This document shows, one piece after another, positions 1 to 13,230 of a stretch of DNA of 64,000 nucleotides. Below the pieces are notes generated by a model. It saw only the letters and a program-made list of their open reading frames with translations, was not told the origin of the DNA and did no database searches. Within the stretch, counting starts at the first letter, position 1. Each line of letters begins with the position of its first letter. Location of the stretch: NCBI RefSeq assembly GCF_030848805.1, contig NC_092368.1, positions 4,436,441 to 4,500,440 of the forward strand, written 5' to 3'. The stretch is from Temnothorax longispinosus. Its lineage: Eukaryota; Arthropoda; Insecta; Hymenoptera; Formicidae. A program made the translations under genes and the position numbers.

Positions 1-353
1 CAATTGCGAATATAAAAGTGCATATATAAACCAGAGTTACATACTCTGCAGCCGATTGCAAATTCACAACGAATGTCGATAGAATATATTAATGTAATTT
101 CCTCTTTCTATTTTCTCTTCGTATTTCAGTCGAGTTTAACAATTCGTGTGTTACAATTCTGTGCGCATAAGTATATAAATTTGTTGAACATTCGAGGTAG
201 ACTGTGAAGCCGGTTTAGCAGGATAATGCTGCAAATCACAAATCGACACTTTTCCGCGAGTATCGCCCACGCTCTCTCGGCAGATTAACTCGGGGTCGGT
301 ACGTATTTCCGCGAGCGGTCGAGATTGCAAGTGACACGCTAACGTGCGTGCAT

Positions 354-381
354 GCGTGGATGCGTGCGTGCGTGCGTGCGT
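354..381. repeat. TGCG tetranucleotide microsatellite
   Basis: About seven TGCG-type units with slight imperfection at the left edge, followed by alternating CG/TG purine-pyrimidine sequence to about 392. Such sequence can adopt Z-DNA. Confidence 0.8.
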
Positions 382-3300
382 GTGCGCGCACGCCGACGTT
401 CACGTCTTTCGATTCGAAAATAAAGCACAGTGGGCGAGACATGCATGCGCAGCATGCACCGCGGTTTGTCGTGCATCGAAATCTGCATTTCAGGCACTTT
501 TAAAAATGGCCGTGCATGTTGCTTGCAACGGGCAACACACATTTATTTCAGCGTCGTTCCCTCGAGTGGCGTATATACGTTTATTATTACAGTCCGGGAA
601 ACGCGAGATCCGTGCACGAGTTTGTTGAAAATTCTTAACATACGTAAATGTAATAGATTGCATGTAATCATACGTTATAAGAAGGTTGATTATTATGATA
701 AGTATCAATTGATAACATTATGCCACTTAAGGAGATCTCCAGACATTGTTCGACTTTGGCATTTAATCATGCCATATTTCATCGAAATAATATGCTGGTG
801 TACCGTGTTTAGTAATGGCTAGAAATTTCTACAGTACTTTTTTACAGCGCTTATTGCTCAAGTACGTTAAATTTCACTGGCTTTAAAACACGAAAAAAGA
901 AGTAAACTTCATGTACGAATTATATTCTTTTATCTTTTTTGCATCGCTATACTGATCGGGTTTACTACTCTGGAGCTAAAAGGTCCTATTCCATCGCGTC
1001 GAGGCAAAACGCGATTTTCAGTGGCCGCGACCAGCTCGGACAAAACCGTAATTCGTGCTTAACGACCTTTTAACGATTTTTCCACGTGTCCGCAAACGAG
1101 CAGCCACTGTCGACGCGAACGATAAAAGGCAACGTTATTACTTCAAGCGCGATAAGTCCGCTCAAAAAATGCGTGGAATCTATATTGTCATTCTGTATTC
1201 TCGCCGCGCATACAACGCTATATACGATTCCGCGTTCAACTCGGTATTGAATAGCCGCGTAGCAAAGTTAGAAAACGTTAATCGAAATCTAGGAGAAATT
1301 CTGTGAATTTCGGTCAAGATCATTTTAACGCGCATGAAATCCTGTCATTACATTTATCTTGCCAGAGTGGGACGCTAATTTAATATCCAGTATAGGGCGC
1401 GCAATGACGTAAACCGTAATAATAACGGTAAACGAAAAAGCGTCAGACAAATGGCTGACGTGCCGTCGACGAAAAGTAATAAAAGCATTGTCACGCGCGT
1501 CGCGCTGTCGACCACATTGTATAACAAATTACCGTTGTCTCTAATGACAGCCCGCATGGAAAGCTCGTTATTAGGTGGGACAGTGATTTGCGTTTCCTCC
1601 TGTACCGGGATTCATACGTATCGCATTCCATGGCGTATTAAAAAAAAGAGAGCGTTGTAGGAAATAGGATTTCTCGAAAAAGAAACAGAAATGCATAATC
1701 GATATTAATGTTTTGTTTTAACGGAGATTGTTTTTTTGTAGATTGTCCGCGAGAGTCTTTAGATAAAAACTCAATGCGCAAGTGTCTAAATGAGGGTACC
1801 GATACTTCTGAAATACCAAGCAGTGGCACAGTTAGTGTCTGTAGCGGCGAACCTGTCACGGTCGGTTTATCGCGTTACACACTTTTACGAGCCCATTTCC
1901 GGTGACGGGATTGCCAAATCGCATCGGGATCACGGCTTACAGGACCTCGCGCGAAATATCGACCGGATTAAACAAATCGGCCGACCGTGCATTAACGCCC
2001 GGTTTTACTGCGTTGGATATTTATCGCGTTACTGTTGGCTTCCTAGGAAAAGCGCTCGCGGTTATATGGCGCTCGTCCGCATTGATTTTCGCTCCCGTTT
2101 ATTTTTCCGTCTCGCTCGGTATTGAGCGAGGACGTTTGACCGGAAGACTTTGATTTCCGTATCGTTACAGATGTGGTATTGAAGTATCTGGATGCATTGA
2201 TGCGACTGCCCGCTTAATAAAATCGTATGAAATTTTAATATGAATGTTATAAGCATTCAATCTCGATCTATACTAAAACAATATATGCGAAACGCACACG
2301 TAATTTAACATCTCAGAAAGGACTCGAGCGCGAAGAAAAGAAAGTGAGACTATTTGTCAAGACAAAACATTCTTTCTTATTGTTTGTGTCGGAAAAATCG
2401 GCATACCTGCTTCGTATTTTCACGCGCCCTTACCTGACTTAAAAGCTCGTAAAGATAAGTATAATATGCACTGCTCGCGATACAGAAACTGTCGTAACAA
2501 AAACGTCGAACGGAACAGGTAGAGGAACGATAATAGGATATGCATTGTGGTGACGCATGACGTTGGCGTCGTTTGTCGACGGAATAATGTCTTTTTAAAC
2601 GAACGAGATGCCAGGCTTTTGTGCAACCGATAGAAATTTCCTGGGCCGACTGTACCAATTTCTTACGTTCGCTATATAATAGTCGGGAGATATCGTTATA
2701 TTGCACGTTATTACCTATCGGCGTCTAATATAGGTATTTACGTGAACTTCTGAGTTCTGATAGCCGAGAGTCTACGCCCACCATGTCCGATAGAGCAGGA
2801 AGAGAAAATAACTAAAGCACATATTATTATAACCTTTCCCTCGCGATCGCAATTAACCCTTTAAATGTTACATCTGCTAAGAATTTCGCGTATAAGCGCA
2901 ATAGACAGTTTTATACAATTACATAAAAAGTAGAAAAAATTGAATTTTCAGAATAACCGGTTTGAAAAATTAAGATAATTATATTTTATTATTACGTATT
3001 TTTTTATATAACGTAACGTTTTTCTTTTTTTCCACTCGAGTTAATGAACATCAAATCATAAAAACGGAATCCGTGATAAAATTGTTTATTCGATATAGTA
3101 ATTGCATGATTATTACTCACTTCAGCGTGAAGATGATAAGCATAGATATATAACTATTCGATTAATCTCTCTATACATATATATTCGATAAATTATCACG
3201 TTAGAAAATCGGTTTGTTTATGATACTTAAATTTTTAAATTTGTTTTAAACGTTTCTTGTAAGAATTATTTCGATAGCCGTATTCGTAAACTGGAGAACT

Positions 3301-6300
3301 CGTGACGAAGATAATTTTCAAATTAAAAGTCCAAGGTATAAAACATATATTGCAATCGTAAACGATAAAGAGAAAATATAATATTGCTGAACGTATAGTG
3401 ACGAAGTATAAACGTGTCTGCGTATTAGAAAAGCGTGAAACGTATGAAAGATACTTTTGTCGTTTGCTCGGTGTATGTTATCTCGATCTGCAGTCTCCGA
3501 ACATCTCTAACACACTCTGATAGATCGCCGGAAATCACAGCGCGAGCAAATTGAATCGCGCAGCAAATAAGGATAAATACAGGAAGCGGTCTTCATAAAG
3601 GAGTCATTTTTCTCCCGGACGAAACACGAGTGGGTACGGATTTACTTTCACGAATTACCGTGCGGTATGCGCATGACTGCAGAAACGGCTTGTTCCGCTG
3701 CGAATAGCAGGCCGTAACATCCTTATAAGCACACATGCTCGTTCATCCGTCGAAATAGCTATTCCGTCGCAGTTTCGGTCTTTGCTCGCGGTATCGCTAG
3801 CTATTATTATAAACACGCGTTTCGCATGTAAATTGCCTTTTTATACGTAATTTATACGATTTGTAAATTGTTTTTTTGTAATTGTAATGAGTACATTGAT
3901 TTCTTTTTATCTTGCTTCACGACAAGTTCTTTACATAAGTTTTTTTTCCAAGAAATCTAATTGACTTTATATCGATGAAAAAATTTTTAATCACGGAAAA
4001 TTTTGTCATTTACGAAAATAGGTAGACCCACTTTTGCACTGATTGTTGCGACACTCCTCTTAATCACGATTGTAGAGATAAGCCAGTAAGTGATACAATT
4101 CTGAAATTCTGCTTTTACAAGAGATAAAGCTGTGTTTGAGTTTACGTTAGACAATATAGAGTTATTCACAAAGAGATTAGTTACAAACTTAATTTGAGTA
4201 ATGCGGTACGTAGACTCAGCCGTTCAAGATCTCTTTCGGCTGATGTTGAAGTAAACATTTATTCGACAAACTCTAATCCTTTTGCTACGCGTACGAAACC
4301 CGTATGGAATTAAGCATTTCTTCCGCACGAATGGAGAAAGGCGAGAAAGCTAATCTTCAAACAATTCGTGAAACGAGACTTAATATATGCAGCCGATCGG
4401 AAGTGGTTCGGTCGCGGGGAAGAAGTTGGGGAACCGAGTTTGGTTCCAGCTCTGCCGAGCGAGCTACGAAATTCCTGAGGCAATTTCTGAGGGTGAATCG
4501 AACGAGAGTTTGAGAGTGGCGATAGAGAGCGGCAAGGGAGGGGGATTCGTCCCTACGAGTAAAGGAGATAATAGAAGATACCGTTCCCGACCCTCTCTCT
4601 TCGCCGTCCCTTCGAAATAGCTATTCTGTCGAATCCTCCGCGCGTATTACCAGCTAACGGTAAATGTCCACATATATCTATGCCCACCGTAATGGATATA
4701 GTCGGATGGCGGTAGGTCGTACCTGCGCCAATTAGTGTCAAACTACCGGAATTGGGACTGAACAGGGGGGTTGTCGGTCGTACCCCGGGCCGTTTCGGCG
4801 ACGATAAATTTTTCGTCAAATCGATTTAATCCGCGCGAGTGGAGGCGGGCTGTCTGATTAAATTATCCGAAGCGGAATGGTCGCGTAATCTCGTCGTATC
4901 AATCTTTGTTATTGTATTATCGCGATTTAAGCGAATTAGCGGATTTGCGGGAATCGATGATCGATATTTCATGAATTCCACAGAACAACCAACGTTCAAC
5001 GGTCCGCAGCACGTCCGCGTTGATAAATACGACATTCTATGAGACGTTGTAAATATTTTGATCAAGTGCTAATCTGTTTTTTTTTTATTAGGAAAAATTA
5101 TGTTTTTTTTAAAATAATTTTTTAACATTCGTTTCTAGTAACGCTCTCTCAATAGACAGACGAAAGCCTACTTTGCTGGTGCGATACGCGATTTACCAGT
5201 AAATCCATTAAAGACGAGATATGCGCATAATTTATTTCCCGGCGCGCATATTACACGCGTAATTGCGGTGCACTGAATGCATAGAGCAACGCGACCGCGG
5301 CTGTCAATCACGGCGGTGTCGCGCGCAAAAACTTGTAGCTTCGCTGAAATGAAAACGCGACGACACGTTTGGCTGCGAGAGCGTAGTGTGCGTACACACG
5401 ACGACGGGTATCGGTGTTGGACATTCACGTGTAACGGCTTTATACATCCACCGAGATAAACTATGTAAACTATGTTTTTGCGTGTGCTCCGTGCAGACAT
5501 AATCAATCCAGATAACGCTTGCAACACGTATCACCTTTCCGATCTCTGTCTTGTTTCCAGCGTGAACTTACATCCGGAGAAATGAGAAGATTCAATTTAC
5601 GTTCTTTTTCTACGTACCACAATATTTACTAATTTATTTAATGAATCGGTCGACCAAAGTTAAGGTTGCGGGAACCTCAACCTCTTAATGGAGAGTATTA
5701 ACGTATCGTTTGCTGAAATATATTTGCGATTAAATGAGACTAATAAGGTTTTTTTTTATTTCCGTTTGAAACCGGTTTACGCGTTATTTTTTCGCTCTGC
5801 AGGAAAGCCGCGTGAATGTAGCTTAACAGCGAATTCGGCTTATTGGGGAGATAACGCCGGTTATGGTCTCTACAATTTAACGCGGTCCGTTTTGATGCGC
5901 CACATTTCGGGCCGACACGACGTTCGCGCACATATGTACAATAATTATTAACGATAACGCGCATTCGATGCGATAATGCACGCGCGATTTATCGGCGAGA
6001 CTTTAAAAAGTTGATGATCGATCATGCTTTGTCGAAAGTGCGAGATCGTATCGCGCCGTCGCGTCGGTCGCGTCGGCCGTTATTATTTCTCTTCACGTGG
6101 ACACGTTGCGCGAGAGATATCGAATTGCGCAATGCGTTTCAACTTATGCATAATGTTTATGTATATTTGTAGACCGTGGCGTGATTTATCGACCGGTCTT
6201 AATTAAGCCGCCCCTTTCGCTCTTTTATTAGTCGTAATTTAACGTTGCACGTAAAGCGATGCACTGATTCAATTACCGCGCTGTCAATTCTGAACATTTG

Positions 6301-8704
6301 TATCAATAATAAAATAACGAATGTATTAAAAGATATTTTCGTTCCTACGAACAAATATAATTATATAAAATATTAAGTACCGAATACCCTTTTATTTTTT
6401 AGCTAAATCTTTAATATTTGTCAATGTAAACGATAATAGACTAATTAATAATAGACTAAATAAAGTGTGATATTTTTTTTGAGCTGTGTGGTGACTCTCT
6501 ACGCTCACACTGAAACGAGAGTTTCGATGTTAATGGTGCGCTTTTTAACGCGAAAATTTAATGAGGACGCGGCAGCGCGCTTTGAGCCATTGAGTTCTGC
6601 CGTAATGAGGACAAATATTTATACAGTATTTTATTATTAATTAAACCGTTAACGCGGGCGCGCGCTAGAGAGCTTCGATCGTTGACCGTCTATATTTAAC
6701 GGGAGATCTAAATTACAGTTTATATCGGGGAAAGAACGAAGTTACGTCCATGTGACTTCTGCATGCCTAACATTTTATAAGTAAATGATACTCGATAATT
6801 ATAACGCCCTGCCCTTCTCTCGCTTTTAAAGCGAAGTTTTTATTCAAAGAACAACTTTGCGTGCAACTTTATTTATAATTAGTTCTTTGTTAACGTGTGA
6901 AATATTCCTGTATTAAAAGTGGCTACTGTATTAAAGCGAATGTTGATGTACCGCGTATATCAGCGGATATATTATCTTCCACCTGTACGCTCGATTGTGC
7001 ACGATATGTTCACGTTACACGAGACTGTTTACGTCAATCGAGCGTGATATGCGCGGATAAAGGCTAATATTCCCGAAAAAAATGCAAATCAGCGTCAGCT
7101 TTATTCGTATGGCGAGATTGGCGAGTAGAGCGGCAAGAGGAACGGGGGAGGGCTTATCGAATTTCTCGGTCGTCGCATAAAAGTGTTTCGCGAAGTCGCT
7201 CGCAGTTATCAGCCTAACTTTCGCGATGAAGTCCATGATCGTCCAGTCTCAGCTATCATGAATCGTAATGTCGTCGACGCGTTTATACGTCGTGTAAGTT
7301 TATCGCGCGCCGCTCACGATATCTACGATAACATCGTGAAAAGTTGCTCGTGCTACCGTCGTGAGTTTACGTGCTCGAGAAACACGTCAGAAGAGCATCG
7401 TCACGATCATGGAACAACTGACCCGCAGTCGCCTAGAAAGGAAAGTCTTTGTAATTAAACTACTTCGTATTCGATTGAAACTATTATTTGTTATAAACGA
7501 GTAAATGACACTTAAACGCATAAAGTGGAACACGTTGAAGAGAAGGTGTAGAGATTTGAAACGTGTTAAAGAGGCGCGATAAAAGATACCTCTTTGTATG
7601 TGTATCCAAGTATACTTCAGATTGTCTCTTGTAGGTATATCTAGATTGTCGTGCTTGGAAATTCAGATATCTTTAGCAGACCAAGCTGTATTTACACGTT
7701 GATATCTGTGTTGATTTAGATGTTATATAGAGATAGAGCCTTCAAGTTTGGATCACTGAAATCAATTATCTTATACCATTATCGTTTCGTGCATCCTTTG
7801 GATGGTAGTTACGGACAATTAGGCTAGAATAGGCTCTCCTCTATCTCTTAATGGCCGGGATCTCCTCTCTCTTGTCCGACCCCTCGCGCAGGTAGAGAAG
7901 AACCGCTTCCACGAGAGCATTTAGATTCCTCGTTAATATCTCCGCCACGTAGTACGCTCGGCTTATCCATTATAGCACTCGTATCGAACGATTATGGAAG
8001 CCTGATCGAGTCGTTTCATCAATCACTTCTCAATCTCCTTTCATATATTTGCCTCTATCAGCCAGCCGGCACGGTAGCGACTTGTGTCCCAAGCGGAATT
8101 ACGAACAGGCTATTAGCGTGTACTTTCGCACGTAGCTATTGCGGATAATGACGATAGTGACTGTTGAATCAATAATACATTCTTCTTTTTATAGCGCGAC
8201 GGTATAACCGCTAATTTTGTTAATATAATATAATTAGGAGATCGCGCGCACGTCAATACGCAAGGCCAGACTTCACTTATACTTAGCGCTAAACACGCGA
8301 GACTGGGGGATCTAGAAAAGGTCTAAAAAGTCAACCTTATAACCGTATAGATATACTGATAATGTAAATCTTTGCTGCGGGAGAAAAGATGTGAAATTAG
8401 CTCCTTTGACAGACTTTCTTTCGTGGAATTTCGCGTTTAAACACTTTAAAAGAAATAGATATAAGACATAGAGTGCAGCTTTAATGAGATGGAACGTGGC
8501 GTCGTTAAACGATCATCGGCGTAATTCCGTTAATCTCGGCATAAGGACGGCAAAAAGCTAATAGCGACGATTAGGCTTGTAAAACGGCCCGCGTTTGCCC
8601 GTAGTAATCGCGGGCACGCGGGCTCAATTTGTTTATTCGTTCGCGCTAATTGCACGGTGTCGCTTGGCAATTTGTAACGGGTGAAATAATGTTCGAAGAG
8701 AAAG

Positions 8705-8732
8705 GGAGAGAGAGAGAGAGGGAGAGAGAGAG
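8705..8732. repeat. GA microsatellite
   Basis: Interrupted GA dinucleotide run with two GGG interruptions. Confidence 0.85.
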
Positions 8733-11700
8733 ATTGCCGACGACTTTGTCAGTCGTCCGGTTTGTTTCCGCGTTACGGTCACAATTAGGTAAATAGCCAG
8801 GCATTCTCGGCTATGCGAGAGAATGGGAGAAACGATAAATTACGAGCGACTCGTAAATCGCCGACGAGTCGGGGGACTTTCAACTGTCGTATTAAGAAGT
8901 CAAGTGTGCTTGAAGCGAACAGTTGAATGAGAGTGACAGAGACGGAAAGAAAAGGAAAACGGAGAAAGAAAGATGAGAGACAAGAGAAAGGCATAGTCAT
9001 TGAAGCGTCTTCTGCGGTCGTCGCTCTCCCGCATGGATCCATGAATGATAGAAAAAAATAGACACCATAATCATCACCCGCCCGCATCTTGCCTCGCCTA
9101 ATCAACCGGTTGTTATAAAGATCGTTTCAGGCGACTCGGGAGATAGTTGTTCATTTCATCACTTTATTTCATCTCAAATGGCATCCCTTTTGTTCAGAGA
9201 TTCCGAAATATGTGATATATACAAAGGACTGGAATTTTGCATCAACGTTTTATATGCGAGGTTCTCTGATCATAAGAATATCGAAGATTTAATGGTTTTT
9301 GGATTATAAGCAGTTAAAGCAGCTTTTTTTTTTAGCAGAACTTAATCGAATTTTAATTTGAATAATTTAATATTTAATATGATATTTAATATACTTAAAT
9401 TTGTATATATAAAAATATATAAGATATATTTTTAATATTGAACATTTATTGCATCATGTGGATGAACATTTAAGAGATGCTCTATATTTCTTTGAAGAAT
9501 AGCATATAATGTTTCAAGAGAATGTTGATATCGAGAAACTTGTATACATGAATGTTGTGTCTTTTTAATTTCTACGACACGGACAGATTATATTTTAATC
9601 TTTTCAAGCATAAGATTACTTCATGGAATAGCCTAACTACTTTGTTGGGACTTCTGTGGCCACTTTCGCTTCGTAATGATCGCTGTCTTGTGGAAAGTCG
9701 GAAGACACGACGCGTTAGAGTCAATCAATCGCGAGAATATCACTTGAATTATGACTCGCGATATTGCCTATAAATCGCCGTATTAATTGGATTCAATGCT
9801 TAATATTTTTTTGTTTTAAATGTATTTGCAGCATCGTTTAAAATCCGAGTCAGTTAAATTAGATCAATTAAATAATACGAGCGAGGGCAATTGAAATTAT
9901 TAACAACTTCCAATTGTTTCAGTACATTATAAAAACTCTTCGTACACACACAGATAAACTTTTTATATCAAATATTCTCAATATAAAATGCGATATGAAG
10001 TATAAGACGAAGATTTCGGAAGGTCGATATCTGTAAATTGATACATGATAGTAAGAAAGTCGATGCAACGATTATTTTGCGCTAAAATTAGCGAAGTGGC
10101 CGTGCTCGCGAGCGACATAATTGCGTCCATCTGCTCGACACAGTGTCATACGGCACTGTAACGGGTGAGCCCCCGAGTAGCGATTAGTTGGGTAACTATT
10201 TGCGCGAGACTTTCGAGAGAAGAGCGATACGAGGCGTGCGAACAAACAGGTGTGCATACACGCGTGTGTGAGGAAATTGTGTATGTACACGTCCGGTTAT
10301 CCCCGTAATTGGAAGCGATAATTATGAATTAGTCGAATAACGCGCTTCTTGCACACAGGATACTCCGCTCCTGTCCCATACTTCCTTTCAAGCCATTCAC
10401 CTTTCGAAGGTTGTTTCGCAATACTTTCTTCAACGAAATTGGGAATTATTTTCTTTTGCGATATATCTTGTTTTTCAATAATAACACGTGTGCCTCTTTT
10501 GATCTGACTGTTGTTATTTTTGCTTAGAAGTTTCTCTCTCTGCTCTGCTGACGACTGTGTCATCTTGTCAAACTGCAATAGAGTGCGCGATGTATGCTAC
10601 ACCCTGTATACGTGCGATGGATTCTATGCTTGATACGGCTCATGGACAGTAGGCGTTTCCAGCGTCATTATAAATCAGAGTTAAACACGCTAATTATATC
10701 GGTCCGTGGTCGCCATCAGTGGGAGGAGGGGACAGAGGGGGGCCTCAAGGGTTCTCAATCGGCGGCGAACTCGTGCCGCTTTCGGCTTTTCTAATTAACG
10801 TGTCATAACGAGCGTAAAACCGGGTTACGACCTTATAACCGTCGATAATTCTGATGATTGTTCGCGCTTGTATGCGTCCGTCGACTAAATATTTGTAGTT
10901 AATAGCTCGTTACTGTCGTCTAGTGAAATTATCGCAAAATATTGTAGGAATGTGTATAGGAATGTGATTTATCCAGGTGTATTTAACATCCGATTCTTTT
11001 TCAATATTTAGATCGAAAATGAGATCACATATGTTTTCAGAGTGTACAACTTCAAATTATGATTTTGCCGAATAATAATCCCAGGCATCTTTAACGATAC
11101 GGAGGAAATATCAAATGTTTTTTTAAGGAACTTACATATTATTTACTGCTTCAATTAAACATAGAAAAATTGGAAACAAAAAGGAACAAGATTAGAAACC
11201 AGGCCAAGTATAGATTTACCTTTACTCAGTCTTTTCAATTTGTCTTACAAATCCGTGATAAGAAATATTTAGGTTGGAGAGAATTTGTCGCGCACGAATG
11301 CTCGTGAGAAACTTCGTTTGCTCCCTGGGCAGAATGAGAACCTCTTCGTGGCTCACTCTGCGCCGAGTAAGAATGAGTTTCGAAGGAGGAGGTGAGAGGG
11401 ATCCGAGAGACAGAGCGACGAGGCGATCTAACGTGAGATAATGAGTTAAGACGAGATAGCGAGTTACCGATGAAATATACGTACGTGAGCACGTGCACGT
11501 ATATGTACACTCGCGAGTGCATGCGTGTGTGTGCATATTTACGCACGGCTGAGTGCCAAAGGTCGGGAATGAGAACCGCTGGCCATTATCCAGCAGCGAG
11601 GCTACTCTTCATTTAAGTCCCATTCGTCTTTCTATCGGATCGCCTCTCCCGTACACGTTCATAGATTTATCTTCCTCAAAAAACTGACCTGTGTATGATG

Positions 11701-13201
11701 TATCCTATCTGCAAAAGTTTTGTATCGCATGAGCAATGTGTTTCATCAAATAGAGAGACAACGGTGTGCCACAAAATTTCCCAAAAAGTTTCAACATGAG
11801 AAATCGGATTATCTGTGATTCTCAAATCATTTTAACGAAAATAAAAATTTAAATATTTTTTTTCAAAGTATTATTACATATTAATTACTTCTGTTTTTAA
11901 AGAAATGAAGTTTAGCGGTAGTAAACATGCTATCCTTTCGAAAACATTACGATCGATGAGTAATGATTCTCGCGAACTCTGCATAATGTTAAGTTTCGGA
12001 TGCAAATATTTGGAAACCATATTATTTCTCTTCGATTCGAGCATGTCTTTCTATTTCGGTCCGTTCGCGGTGTGAGCAACGCTTAAAGTTCGCCTCGCGC
12101 GGAGGGGTACACGGGGGTGCTTCTTGAAAAGCTTGCCTTCGCATTTTTCGCGATCAAACGCCGCTGGAATTCCTGGCTCGGCCGCCTGTCGAGCTTCGAT
12201 CCGCTTTTTCGCTGCACCTTGCGCACAGTGCCAAGAAGTTAGTCGGCCGGAATTCACACTGACTCATTCGATTAGGTCGTTCGTTCGGTCGGGGAAGAGG
12301 TTCGTTCGCTCGACCGAAGGCAAAGCTGGTTTTGCTGCGATTTTCATGCCGCCGCTGCGCATCATTCGTTCGCCGTTCTGCGTCTCGTTTTTATAGTCGT
12401 TGCACTCCGGGGCTGCCAGCTATTCACACCGGAATTTTGGCATAATATTATCGTATCTTGTTAAAAAGACTTGGTGAAATATCATAGAGTTTTACAGCAA
12501 AAAATTGAAATAAAACCGTGGTTTACACGACGTATTTTTATTAGCAACACTGGCTAGCTACCAACAAGAATTATGTATTTTAAAATGCTAATAAAGTAAC
12601 TTGTGCTTCTTTGTCGTCGTTATCGCAGTAATCGAGTTAACGTGTCCTAATTTTACAAGTTGTATATATATAACAACTCTTCTAAACATTTTTAAATAAA
12701 AACATGCTGCTTGCTTACAAAAAACACTGTAAACTACGTAGAGAAAAAGTTTTTTAAAAAGATAGTAAGAAACAAGAATAAATTATTAATTATCTCTTTA
12801 TTTAATATAATGTATTGTATGCATTGGTACATATGGCCAAAGTTTTTTTTATTATAATTTATTAAAAGAATTACTCGTCGAATCCATTCATCCACTCTTC
12901 GTAACTGATTCATGAAAGAGAATGTTATATTATAAGGAAAAGTTCTTGCAATTACTATAATTATGGTATCGTTGGCATAAGTGTACTAACAGTTCAACGG
13001 CATCACACTTGCTGGTTTAAACGACAATTTAGAAAATGTGCTGGACTTACATAAAATAAATAATAGAAAATCATCTACCAAAACTAACTTCTCGAAACAT
13101 TAAGAATGCTTCGAAATATTTTACATCACATAGAACAAATTCTTTCGCTTATTCAGCAATTAAGCGTACCTACTGTATTGTCCTATGATAATTTTATCGG
13201 C

Positions 13202-13230
13202 AAAAAATTACTTGCGAGAAGTAATTTTTT
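13202..13230. repeat. Small perfect hairpin
   Basis: A 12-base stem (AAAAAATTACTT paired with AAGTAATTTTTT) around a 5-base loop. AT-rich stems of this size arise by chance in AT-rich DNA; no function claimed. Confidence 0.6.
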
